Shown here piece by piece: positions 16,903 through 25,151 of a stretch of DNA of 63,968 bases. The notes beneath the pieces are model-generated. The model did no database searches. It had not been told where the DNA came from and saw only the letters and a program-made list of their open reading frames with translations. Origin of the DNA: Winogradskyella sp. UBA3174 (GTDB lineage Bacteria > Bacteroidota > Bacteroidia > Flavobacteriales > Flavobacteriaceae). The stretch spans positions 111,017 to 174,984 of the forward strand of contig NZ_DEXW01000037.1 in NCBI RefSeq assembly GCF_002364335.1. The letters run 5' to 3'. Within the stretch, counting starts at the first letter, position 1; each line of letters opens with the position of its first letter. A program made the position numbers and the translations under genes.

Positions 16903-18012
16903 CTACATGTCTTGATTATACAATGCTAAAAAATTATTAGCAACATTTGTAATATTATAATTTTCGATATTTTCGACTATCAAACTGTTTTTATAATTAG
17001 CTGTCATAAATTCATCTACAATTTCCGTGTCTAAATCAAATGGTTTTACAGACAAAATAGGTCGTTCTAATAATGCGTAATCAATTAACTTACTAGGACT
17101 ATGAATAGACGTTTTATTCTCTAAATTAACTAAAAAATCCATTTTCCCTAAATCTCTCAATAATATATCTCTTGGTACGTAATCTCTAAGCTCTAATTTA
17201 TCTCCTAATTGTTTTTTATAAACTTCTAAAAAGTCTTTATTACGCGTATAAAGAATAAATTTAAAGTCTTTATTAAGGCTTTGGAGATAATCAATTAAAG
17301 ATCTTGGGTCTCTTGACCCAGCACTCAAAGTACCTGCATAAGCAAATGTTATTACTTTATTTTCTCCTGGTTTAAAATTTGGCTTTATGGTACTAAAATC
17401 AAATCCTTGAGGTATAACTTTTAATTTATGCTGGCAAATACTTGGATAAGCACTCTTAGCTTCTTTAATTGGAATGGTTATGAAATGAGGTTTCTTACAG
17501 AACCATTTCTCAATCCATTTATAATAAAAAGGGCTTTCAAACCTTGTCTCTTGTCCGCCAGTAAAAGGATCACCGCAATCTGCTATCCAAACTTTAGCAA
17601 GTTCTTTATTCTTGTCAGTAGCTAAAGCTACACCAAAATGAACAGTATAAGGGTAAGCTATTGAAATTAGAATATCATATCCCGTTTCTTTTTTCAAAGC
17701 TTTTTTAAAATATTTTGAAAGGTAAATAAACGGAAACAGAAAAAAGTGTTTTAGTCCAAATCGAATAAGTCTTATTAAGCCACCACCTACTAACTCATTT
17801 GGTTCATTCGCTACAGTATCCTCTATCTTAAAGCCATACTTTACCTCTAATGCTTTATAATCATAATTTTTATTTGTCGTTAAAACCTTAACGTTATGTC
17901 CTTGTCTAGCAAACTCCTTAGCCAATTCAAAAGCTCTAAATGCTCTTGGAGTAATCTCTGGATAAAAGAATTTTGTAACGATTAAAATTTTTTTTGACTC
18001 TAAAGAATTCAT
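16903..18012 (-). CDS. Glycosyltransferase, GT4-like
   Basis: A 369-residue GT-B fold protein. N-terminal domain: ILIVTKFFYPEITPRAFRAF followed by LAKEFARQGHNVKVLT. C-terminal domain: FAYAGTLSAGSRDPRSLIDY, then FVNLEN-like LVNLENKTSIHSPSKLIDYA, where the usual E-x7-E is replaced by a Ser/Lys-containing version (SPSKLIDYALLERPIL). It likely adds a sugar to the lipid-linked repeat unit in the cytoplasm. It is in the same operon as the flippase gene, 24 bases upstream. Confidence 0.82.
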   Translation of the reverse strand: MNSLESKKILIVTKFFYPEITPRAFRAFELAKEFARQGHNVKVLTTNKNYDYKALEVKYGFKIEDTVANEPNELVGGGLIRLIRFGLKHFFLFPFIYLSKYFKKALKKETGYDILISIAYPYTVHFGVALATDKNKELAKVWIADCGDPFTGGQETRFESPFYYKWIEKWFCKKPHFITIPIKEAKSAYPSICQHKLKVIPQGFDFSTIKPNFKPGENKVITFAYAGTLSAGSRDPRSLIDYLQSLNKDFKFILYTRNKDFLEVYKKQLGDKLELRDYVPRDILLRDLGKMDFLVNLENKTSIHSPSKLIDYALLERPILSVKPFDLDTEIVDEFMTANYKNSLIVENIENYNITNVANNFLALYNQDM

Positions 18013-18036
18013 TCTTAAATAAAATACATTTTTATA

Positions 18037-19518
18037 CTAATTATCTTGGCTTTTAAAAAATGGTTTTACCATACCATAATAATCTATTCTAAAAAACTTA
18101 CCTGTTGCTAATAAAATTATGCAGAATGCACTAAAAGTAACTAATAATTTAATGATAATACTATCTGAATTTACAAGATAAGCATACGAGAAGTAAACGA
18201 AACCAATAACTACAAAAGACTGAAAAAGTGACCTTCCGATTTGTCTTAAAGGAAAAAACTTAAGGAAAGGAATATTCAAAATTCTTGAAGCCAAGTAGAT
18301 AAATATTATAACTTTTAAAATATGAATTGCTACACTATTATATGCAATAGCTGTAGGTGAGTTAAATACAATAACAACTAAATAGCCGGTTAACCATATT
18401 GCTAATGCCAAAAACATATGCACATTTGCATACAGTTTTGTTCTACCTGTTGCCAAAAATAAAGGAGCGAAAATAATGATATTAAATACGTTGAGAATTA
18501 GATTAATTCTAAAATAAATCGACGAATTTAAATAGCTTTCTGAAAATAAAAGGACAACAACATCATCAGCATAAACAAAAAAATAAATTATAAGTGGGTA
18601 AATTATAATCGTAGACTTTTTTAGTGCATTTAACCATACGTTTAATATTTCTTTAGTATTGTTATTACCCTGAAAATACTTTGAGAATATTGGCATTAAC
18701 ACCACTGCAGCACTCGATGTTATAATGGTAACAAAAGGTAAACTAGTAAATCCGTTGGCATACTCTGCAAAAGCCTCTTCACCAAAAAATCTACTGATAT
18801 AAAACATGTCAGAAGACTTAATTACAACTCCCCATATACCTGCACCTACCAACGGCAAACTATAACTTAATATTTCTCCTATTTTTAAATCTGTCTTACT
18901 TTTACTAATTCCTTTAAAAGGTAATGACTTAAAAAGGATTGCAATTACAAACGTAAATACAGAAGCCACTACCCAGCCGTATAATGCATTAATGTAATTA
19001 CCGTCATAAACAATAACAGGAACAATAATACACAACAACATTACAAACCTTGTTAGCGTGTTGTAAATTGCAATGTATATCGTTTTTTTATAGGTAGAAA
19101 ATATCCCTTCTATACCCAATGTTGGTAATAAAAAAAAGGGCACTATTGAAAACACCTTTAATCCATACTCCAATTCCTCATTATCTAAAATCCTAGCTAT
19201 TAAGCCCGAAAAAAGGTATAAACAAATTGAAAACAACAATCCACAACCCACCAAAACTAAGCTTACTTTTTTAACAATAGTTTTACCCTGAGACAAACTA
19301 TACCTTGGTAAAAAATAAGCAAATACTCGTGGTAAGCCTGCTGAGAAAACAACTAGTAATGTAGAATAAACAAATATAATTTGCCTGTAAGTGCCATAGT
19401 CTTCTTTAGCTAAATATCTAGAAAGTATGGCAGAGCTAACTATGGCTAAACCAAAAGCACTTAAGCTCCCTAAGGCTACCCAAAACGTTTGAATGGTATT
19501 GTTAGTAGATTTATACAA
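18037..19518 (-). CDS. wzx: Oligosaccharide flippase (Wzx, MOP superfamily)
   Basis: The 493-residue protein has about 14 membrane spans and starts with the usual flippase layout (TFWVALGSLSAFGLAIVSSA, then SRYLAKEDYGTYRQI, with the D/E-Y-G motif). It should move the undecaprenyl-linked repeat unit across the inner membrane to Wzy. The start is TTG at 19518: the frame is closed by a stop 25 bases upstream and there is no in-frame ATG in the first hundred codons, so a non-ATG start seems forced. It begins 2 bases after the methyltransferase stop. Confidence 0.87.
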   Translation of the reverse strand: MYKSTNNTIQTFWVALGSLSAFGLAIVSSAILSRYLAKEDYGTYRQIIFVYSTLLVVFSAGLPRVFAYFLPRYSLSQGKTIVKKVSLVLVGCGLLFSICLYLFSGLIARILDNEELEYGLKVFSIVPFFLLPTLGIEGIFSTYKKTIYIAIYNTLTRFVMLLCIIVPVIVYDGNYINALYGWVVASVFTFVIAILFKSLPFKGISKSKTDLKIGEILSYSLPLVGAGIWGVVIKSSDMFYISRFFGEEAFAEYANGFTSLPFVTIITSSAAVVLMPIFSKYFQGNNNTKEILNVWLNALKKSTIIIYPLIIYFFVYADDVVVLLFSESYLNSSIYFRINLILNVFNIIIFAPLFLATGRTKLYANVHMFLALAIWLTGYLVVIVFNSPTAIAYNSVAIHILKVIIFIYLASRILNIPFLKFFPLRQIGRSLFQSFVVIGFVYFSYAYLVNSDSIIIKLLVTFSAFCIILLATGKFFRIDYYGMVKPFFKSQDN

Positions 19519-19520
19519 CC

Positions 19521-20156
19521 CTAAAGTATTGCGCCATTTATCCTAAACATTATAATGTCTTTAGAAAAAGTAGCTTTGTTACTAAACTTTCCTTTAACGC
19601 AAGATTTTACTAAGTTGATTAAAGAAAGTTTATATTCGAATTGAACTAAAAATACTTTTTTCTCTAGTACTTCAAAATTATCGTAATAATTGCGCTCGTA
19701 ATAATTAACGTGCTCTCTGTAAAGCGGGCTTTCTTTGTAGGGAACAAAAACAAACAACTCTTTACAGTTAGTTAACAAATGCGCTACTACTGTCTTATCA
19801 GCTGTTAAATGCTCCATAACATGTGACGCAAAGATTAGATCATATTGTTTTATGGTATCATGGGTTCCACTCTCAAATTTTGCAATGTCTCCATATTTAT
19901 TCTTACAAATTTCAATTGCAACTTCAGACAAATCCATTCCGTATAAACTTGCATCAGGAAAAGCTTGATGATATATCGGTATTGCATCACCCAAAGCACA
20001 TCCAAAATCTAAAACAGAACCCTTAAAGTTACTATCTAAATTAGTTTGTGCAACATTAGCCTTTGCATACTCCTTGGTTTGTCTATTTCCGCTTTTTCCC
20101 CAGTTTTTTGTTATAAACCTAGATTCCCAATAGTCTTTGGTATTAATATTTTCCAA
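19521..20156 (-). CDS. Class I SAM-dependent methyltransferase
   Basis: A 211-residue protein with the Rossmann motif I VLDFGCALGDAIPIYHQAFP (about residues 47-66) and motif II LYGMDLSEVAIE. Motif post-I and IV are YDLIFASHVMEHL. It probably methylates a sugar or lipid-linked intermediate of the polysaccharide; the exact substrate is unknown. It is the first gene of the operon and is preceded by a strong promoter. The only available start is TTG at 20156: no ATG occurs between it and the upstream in-frame stop. Confidence 0.82.
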   Translation of the reverse strand: MENINTKDYWESRFITKNWGKSGNRQTKEYAKANVAQTNLDSNFKGSVLDFGCALGDAIPIYHQAFPDASLYGMDLSEVAIEICKNKYGDIAKFESGTHDTIKQYDLIFASHVMEHLTADKTVVAHLLTNCKELFVFVPYKESPLYREHVNYYERNYYDNFEVLEKKVFLVQFEYKLSLINLVKSCVKGKFSNKATFSKDIIMFRINGAIL

Positions 20157-20273
20157 ATTTTTATGTCTTCTTTTATTTATAAGATAACCATGTGTAACTT
20201 ACATCTCTAATTGATAAATTAAGCTTTAAAGCATATGATACCTATATTAGTAAGCGATCAAGTTCGTAGTTAA

Positions 20274-20303
20274 CAAATCTAAAACAAATAATAAGGACTG
20301 CAA
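20274..20303 (-). promoter_or_regulatory. Promoter of the main polysaccharide operon
   Basis: On the minus strand TTG (20303-20301) is followed after exactly 19 bp by TAGATTTG (20281-20274), a full match to the Bacteroidota consensus. The leader to the TTG start at 20156 would be roughly 110 nt, long enough for antitermination or other leader control. Confidence 0.75.
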
Positions 20304-20414
20304 GTAATTATCAAAGCTATAAAAACTCATTTACAGTTTTGTTAAAAAATAACATCTAAGACCACAATTAATAATTTGTTAATATTTAAAAAAATAATAT
20401 CTTACTTTATTTAT

Positions 20415-20422
20415 TATATTTG
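20415..20422 (+). promoter_or_regulatory. -7 box for the T9SS lamin-tail gene (TATATTTG)
   Basis: A perfect TAnnTTTG octamer lies 53 bases before the ATG at 20476. No TTG is found at 19-bp spacing, so the assignment is partial. Confidence 0.45.
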
Positions 20423-20475
20423 ATGCCCTTGTCTCCCTAACAACAACCTATTTACAACTAACAGCACTTATACAA

Positions 20476-23400
20476 ATGAGACAATTATACCTATTTTTAT
20501 TAGCATTTATTATTAGTGGATTAGGATTTGGGCAAGAGAATTACTTGGTTGAAAATTTTGATTATCCAAATAGTGCCGTACTAACAGATTTTGGCTGGTT
20601 CGGTCATAGTGGTGGTACTACAAATGCCATACAAACATTAAGTCCGGGTTTAACCTATCCAGGATATGTAGGAGATAATATTGGCTTAGCTGCTGGTATT
20701 GATAATACTGGGCAAGATGTTAATCGCCCTTTTTCATCGGATTTAAATTCTGGAAGTGTTTATATGTCTTTTATGTTGAAATCTGGATCCATACCTTATA
20801 CTCATTCTTCTGCTAATCCATCATATTTTATGAATTTTAGCAGTTACAGTTCTGTTCCTCCCGATTATTCAGGATTAGATAGTGGTGATTGGCGCGCAAG
20901 AATGTTTATGAAACAGGGGACAGATCCTAATACCCAAATTCAAATTGGAATTAGCTTCAGTGCCAGCAGTGGAAATTATTCAGCCGACTTGGACATTACT
21001 AAAACCTATCTCGTGGTTGCTAAATACAGTTTTAATCCCGGAACAAATGATGATACGGTTAGTCTTTATATTTTTAGTGACGGTAATGTACCAACTACAG
21101 AACCCGGAACTCCTTCTGTTGGTCCTCTAACTGGAACTGACGCCTCATTATTTCAAGCCATAGCCTTAAGACAATTTACTAGTACTCAAAATACAATTGT
21201 AGATGGCATCTATGTGAGGGATGAATGGAATTTAGTAGACTCAGGTTCTGGGTGCGGAGTAAGCTTAGGCGCTCCTTCTTTTACATGTACGAGTAATACT
21301 ACAGGTGCTGATAATGACACGGTGACAGTGAATATACCTTATTTTGGTGATGATAGTGCCGTATCTGTGTCGACAACATCTGCTGGCATCGTTGGAGGAG
21401 ATGATCCCTCTATAACGCCTAACGGTACTATAACTTTAACTGGACTTACTGAAGGATCCTCTTGGGATATTAGTATATCAGGTGGAGGTTGCAGTGACGT
21501 AACTAATTCTGGAACAATACTTTCCGTACAGTGTGACCCGCTTCCGCTTTTAATTATTAATGAAATTTTAGCCGATCCGGATAATAGCGTTTTTAACGGA
21601 GACTCTAATAATGATGGTACAAGAGATAGTTCAGAAGACGAGTTTATTGAGATATATAATAATGATATTTCTATCGTTAACCTAACGGGTTATACCATAT
21701 CTGACGGTAGTGGTCTAAAACATACTTTTCCTTTAAACACCTTTTTAGATCCTGGCTCATTTATCACAGTATTTGGAGGCGGCATACCTACAGGCTTTCA
21801 ACCTTTATCCACACAAGTAGCAAGCGTAGGAAATTTGAGTTTAAATAATGGAGGAGATAGTGTTACACTTTCAAATTCAAATAGCATAGTTGTTGCAACT
21901 GAAACCTATGGAAGCGAAGGAGGAGAGAATCAATCCCTAGCTCGGAATCCAGATTTTACTGGAGATTTTGAAAAACATTCTCTTATAAGAGCAGATCTTA
22001 TTTTCACACCAAATACTAAAAATGTACCAACAGACTATAGTTTTTCAGGTGCATGGTTACCTGAATCTCCAGAAGGTGTTTCAACCAAATACGACAACCT
22101 AATTATTTTATCTGGAAATGCAGTTTTTGCCAACGATGTCACTTCTAATAACTTATTGGTAGAACCAGCAGCAAGCCTAACAATTAATGCAACAGCTACG
22201 CTAACAGCCACGAGTCTAGACTTAGAGTCTAACTCAACACAATATTCTAGTCTTATTTTAGATGGATCTTTAGCTGGTAATATTTCTGGTAATGTAACCT
22301 ACCGTCGTTATGTTAATAATTTTACGGCTGGTCCTGGAGGAAACGATTTAGCAACATCTCCATTAACAGGTTTAACATTTTTTGATTTTGCGACTGACTC
22401 AGATAATTCTAATCTATCGAGCAATCCTTCTCCAGCAAACGGAGATGAAGCAGAATATTTATTTGGTCCTTTTGACAATAGTAACAGTGTAACCTACGTA
22501 AATTATTCAATTGGTCTTGATGGCTCAGGAGATCCTGATCAAACAAATATTAATTATGATAATGATGTCATATTAACTACAGGAAAAGGTTTTAGAGTAG
22601 CAACCAGTGGTGCAATCGGAAACACCTTAGCATTTAGAGGTGGTGTTAATACTGGTACTGTAACTACTACAGATTTTGAAGCTTTAGGAAATAACCCTAT
22701 GGACAAATGGAATTTAGTAGGCAATCCGTATCCAAGTTATATGGATGCTCAGGCATTTCTTACTACAAATGGAGGAGTTATTGATGAAACCGTTTTAGAC
22801 CCTAATTTTAAAGCTATTTATGGCTACAACAATAATACAGATGGAAATACGAGTAGCAAATGGACAATAATTAATAGTTTACAAAACAACACTCTTAATA
22901 TTGCGCCAGGACAAGGATTTTTTGTGGCTTCAAATAACACAGGCCAATTAGACTTTACACCTGCTATGCGATTGTCTAGTGGTGGAGATGATTTTATACA
23001 AGGACGAGATGAAATTATAACTTACCGTACAACCTTACAACTATCTAAATCTAATGATAGTTTTAATACAGACATCTATTTTACTAGTGAAGCTTCGCTA
23101 GGACTAAACTCTGGTTATGATGCTGGTTTGTTTGGTGGTAGCGCAACCCCTTTTGCTTTATACTCTCATTTAGTGGAAGATAATCAAGGTGTTCCTTTTG
23201 CCATACAAGCCTTAGGTATTACTGATTATAGTGATGTTACAATTGCACTTGGTGTTAATGCTAACCAAGGAGAACAACTAACGTTTAGTATGTCCTTCTC
23301 GGACTTACCAAGTAATGTAGAAGTCTATTTAGAAGACACTATTGCAAATACAAATACCTTACTTAACACAAGCGACTATATCTTAACGCCTAGTGCAAAT

Positions 23401-23709
23401 TTAAGTGGTACAGGGCGCTTCTTTTTAAGCTTTACAAATAATATCTTGTCTGTATCAGATAATCCTTTAAGGGATTTAAGTATATACACAGATCAAAACG
23501 ATAGAACCGTTATTATTGCTGGTGAATTAAAGACAAAAACTACTGCCAACATATATGATATACAAGGCCGTTTAGTAACGTCTGCGATATTAAATACCAC
23601 GAGTAGATTACAAAAAATAAACGTTAATGATTTAAGTACTGGTATATATGTAGTAAAGCTAAATGATACTAAAAATCAAAACATAACTCAAAAGGTTATT
23701 TTAAGGTAA
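20476..23709 (+). CDS. T9SS-exported cell-surface protein with lamin-tail domain
   Basis: The 1077-residue protein has a Sec signal peptide (MRQLYLFLLAFIISGLGFGQ) and a type A T9SS sorting domain in the last 80 residues (ANIYDIQGRLVTSAIL, then LSTGIYVVKLND), so it crosses the outer membrane through the type IX system. From about residue 358 there is a lamin-tail (LTD) domain: LLIINEILADPDN, DEFIEIYNND, VNLTGYTISDGSG. Around 610-870 is a Ser/Asn/Thr-rich beta region with NLVGNPYPSYMDAQ, a pattern seen in flavobacterial surface proteins. The N-terminal 250 residues resemble a lectin-like beta sandwich. Its role is probably adhesive or structural. It diverges from the polysaccharide operon and precedes the peptide/kinase genes. 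Confidence 0.88.
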   Translation: MRQLYLFLLAFIISGLGFGQENYLVENFDYPNSAVLTDFGWFGHSGGTTNAIQTLSPGLTYPGYVGDNIGLAAGIDNTGQDVNRPFSSDLNSGSVYMSFMLKSGSIPYTHSSANPSYFMNFSSYSSVPPDYSGLDSGDWRARMFMKQGTDPNTQIQIGISFSASSGNYSADLDITKTYLVVAKYSFNPGTNDDTVSLYIFSDGNVPTTEPGTPSVGPLTGTDASLFQAIALRQFTSTQNTIVDGIYVRDEWNLVDSGSGCGVSLGAPSFTCTSNTTGADNDTVTVNIPYFGDDSAVSVSTTSAGIVGGDDPSITPNGTITLTGLTEGSSWDISISGGGCSDVTNSGTILSVQCDPLPLLIINEILADPDNSVFNGDSNNDGTRDSSEDEFIEIYNNDISIVNLTGYTISDGSGLKHTFPLNTFLDPGSFITVFGGGIPTGFQPLSTQVASVGNLSLNNGGDSVTLSNSNSIVVATETYGSEGGENQSLARNPDFTGDFEKHSLIRADLIFTPNTKNVPTDYSFSGAWLPESPEGVSTKYDNLIILSGNAVFANDVTSNNLLVEPAASLTINATATLTATSLDLESNSTQYSSLILDGSLAGNISGNVTYRRYVNNFTAGPGGNDLATSPLTGLTFFDFATDSDNSNLSSNPSPANGDEAEYLFGPFDNSNSVTYVNYSIGLDGSGDPDQTNINYDNDVILTTGKGFRVATSGAIGNTLAFRGGVNTGTVTTTDFEALGNNPMDKWNLVGNPYPSYMDAQAFLTTNGGVIDETVLDPNFKAIYGYNNNTDGNTSSKWTIINSLQNNTLNIAPGQGFFVASNNTGQLDFTPAMRLSSGGDDFIQGRDEIITYRTTLQLSKSNDSFNTDIYFTSEASLGLNSGYDAGLFGGSATPFALYSHLVEDNQGVPFAIQALGITDYSDVTIALGVNANQGEQLTFSMSFSDLPSNVEVYLEDTIANTNTLLNTSDYILTPSANLSGTGRFFLSFTNNILSVSDNPLRDLSIYTDQNDRTVIIAGELKTKTTANIYDIQGRLVTSAILNTTSRLQKINVNDLSTGIYVVKLNDTKNQNITQKVILR

Positions 23710-23777
23710 AATTAAACGCCTAACTTATTTTGAAGTAAAGGTTTTCCTATTTTTCTTTATTAAATCGAATAATTTAT

Positions 23778-23785
23778 TATTTTTG
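23778..23785 (+). promoter_or_regulatory. -7 box before the small peptide gene (TATTTTTG)
   Basis: A perfect TAnnTTTG match ends 24 bases before the ATG at 23810. The -33 element at 19 bp is TTT rather than TTG, so it may be weak or activator-dependent. It suggests that the peptide, kinase and nucleotidyltransferase genes form one unit. Confidence 0.45.
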
Positions 23786-23809
23786 AATTAAAAATATGGG
23801 ACTTACACC

Positions 23810-23968
23810 ATGAAGAACGAAAACAATTTAGATAAAATCACGCGTAAAGACGCTATAAAGAAGATGGGCAAATATGCCGCATTGACTGCAGTTGGTACAT
23901 TTTTGATTTTAAATCCCCAAAAATCTCAAGCACAATCTATACCTGATCCAGGAGGTGACTTTGATTAA
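23810..23968 (+). CDS. Small peptide with leader-like N-terminus (candidate precursor peptide)
   Basis: A 52-residue product not recognised as a named family. An N-terminal polar part with TRKDAIKKMGK is followed by a hydrophobic run (YAALTAVGTFLIL) and NPQKSQAQS, then a short acidic, Gly-Pro-rich end (IPDPGGDFD). The layout is that of a signal peptide; TRKDAIKK resembles a Tat motif with Arg-Lys in place of Arg-Arg. Cleavage after SQA would leave an 11-residue acidic peptide. It begins with ATG, is preceded by a -7 box and stops 15 bases before the HprK-like kinase frame. A role as substrate of the adjacent kinase and nucleotidyltransferase is inferred from position only. Confidence 0.65.
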   Translation: MKNENNLDKITRKDAIKKMGKYAALTAVGTFLILNPQKSQAQSIPDPGGDFD

Positions 23969-23983
23969 TTTTCAGTTTTAGTT

Positions 23984-25111
23984 TTGAATAATCAGTTAGC
24001 ACCAACATATCAGTATGTGTTTGGTTACCACTTTTTGTTGTGGTATTCTGTATCAAATAGCTATAGCGTTATTGACAGTAACTTTAAGGTACTACTAGAC
24101 AACTATTTTCAATCTAACTCACAAGACGCTTTTTTTGACACTCTTAATATTGAAGAAATTGAAACAAGTAAATTAGATGTCATAAAAACTATAAAAACTT
24201 ATCTTGAAGGTTGCAATATCCCAAACATCCCAAACAAAGATAAAGTCCAAGTTTTAGAGTATTCTAATCGAAAGATTTTAAAGAGATACGCCTATAATGG
24301 TAAAACATTTCAAATCTATTTTGATTCTGAATTCGTTAAGAAACTTATTCATCCTCCTTTAGCTCATCTAGAAACAAGAGACAAAACTACCACAGACCTA
24401 ACTTTTGATATTTATTTAGAAGGCAATAACTTACACTTATTTAAAAACGAAACTTTTTTAAATAGCTATCCAAAACAAGACTATCATAAACTTCAAGGGA
24501 AATTTATGTTTCATCTTTTGTGTAGCATTCACGACAAAGAAGAAAACAATTGGATTGGTACCCTCCATGGTTCAACAATTACTAATGGAATATCTTCCAT
24601 TCTTTTTGTGGGCAAATCTGGTAAGGGAAAAAGTACCTTATGTACAATCTTAGCGACGAAGGGTTTTAACTTAGTTGCAGATGACATTTCACCACTGGCC
24701 TCTACAAACCTAAACATTTATAGTAATCCTGCAGCTATTTCAACGAAAAGTGGGTCATTTAGTACACTAAGAACATTAGTTCCTAATTTTGATGATTTAC
24801 AAGCAGTAGAATTTAATAAGTCAAAAGGTCTCATAAAATATATTCCTTTTAAAAGGCCTCCTAACAATCATTATCCTTGCAATACTATAGTGTTAGTAAA
24901 TTATAAAACAGATTCAAAAACCGATTTAAAAAAGATTTCTATAGTTGAATTATTAGAAACGTTAATCCCAGACTCATGGTTGTCACCAAATCCTAAACAC
25001 GCTAAAGAATTTTTAGATTGGTTACAAACATTAACTATGTATGAGCTCACTTATAGCAATATAGATAGCATGACGCATAAGGTGAATTCGCTGTTTAATG
25101 AAAATGTCTAA
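23984..25111 (+). CDS. HPr-kinase-like protein (HprK/lasso-kinase-type P-loop)
   Basis: The 375-residue protein has the core of the HPr kinase fold in its second half: LHGSTI (about 194-199), FVGKSGKGKSTLC (Walker A, about 207-219) and LVADDISPLA (about 229-238, the acidic metal-binding pair). The N-terminal 190 residues are divergent. HprK itself needs HPr and a PTS, of which there is no sign here. Homologues with this layout occur in lasso-peptide and exopolysaccharide loci; in the paeninodin cluster such a kinase phosphorylates the precursor's C-terminal Ser. The start is TTG at 23984, in the same frame as the peptide gene and 15 bases after its stop; the first in-frame ATG would delete 174 residues. 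Confidence 0.78.
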   Translation: MNNQLAPTYQYVFGYHFLLWYSVSNSYSVIDSNFKVLLDNYFQSNSQDAFFDTLNIEEIETSKLDVIKTIKTYLEGCNIPNIPNKDKVQVLEYSNRKILKRYAYNGKTFQIYFDSEFVKKLIHPPLAHLETRDKTTTDLTFDIYLEGNNLHLFKNETFLNSYPKQDYHKLQGKFMFHLLCSIHDKEENNWIGTLHGSTITNGISSILFVGKSGKGKSTLCTILATKGFNLVADDISPLASTNLNIYSNPAAISTKSGSFSTLRTLVPNFDDLQAVEFNKSKGLIKYIPFKRPPNNHYPCNTIVLVNYKTDSKTDLKKISIVELLETLIPDSWLSPNPKHAKEFLDWLQTLTMYELTYSNIDSMTHKVNSLFNENV

Positions 25112-25116
25112 ATTCT

Positions 25117-25139
25117 ATAGTTTATATTAGTAAAACTAT
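25117..25139 (+). other. Small hairpin between kinase and nucleotidyltransferase genes
   Basis: ATAGTTT (25117-25123) pairs with AAACTAT (25133-25139). No T run follows, so it is not a clear terminator; it may only modulate expression of the next gene, which starts 12 bases later. Confidence 0.25.
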
Positions 25140-25151
25140 TGCTTAACGCTT

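Larger units (their letters stand above)
20157..20475. other. 319-base divergent regulatory region
   Basis: This gap separates the minus-strand polysaccharide operon from the plus-strand T9SS protein gene. It holds a complete promoter facing left (20274-20303) and a -7 box facing right (20415-20422). No coding sequence or further hairpin is evident. Confidence 0.7.

Noticed and set aside
23984..25111. Canonical HPr kinase/phosphorylase of a PTS
   Set aside because: No ptsH or ptsI is seen, the N-terminal domain is unlike HprK, and the neighbours fit a peptide or envelope setting.
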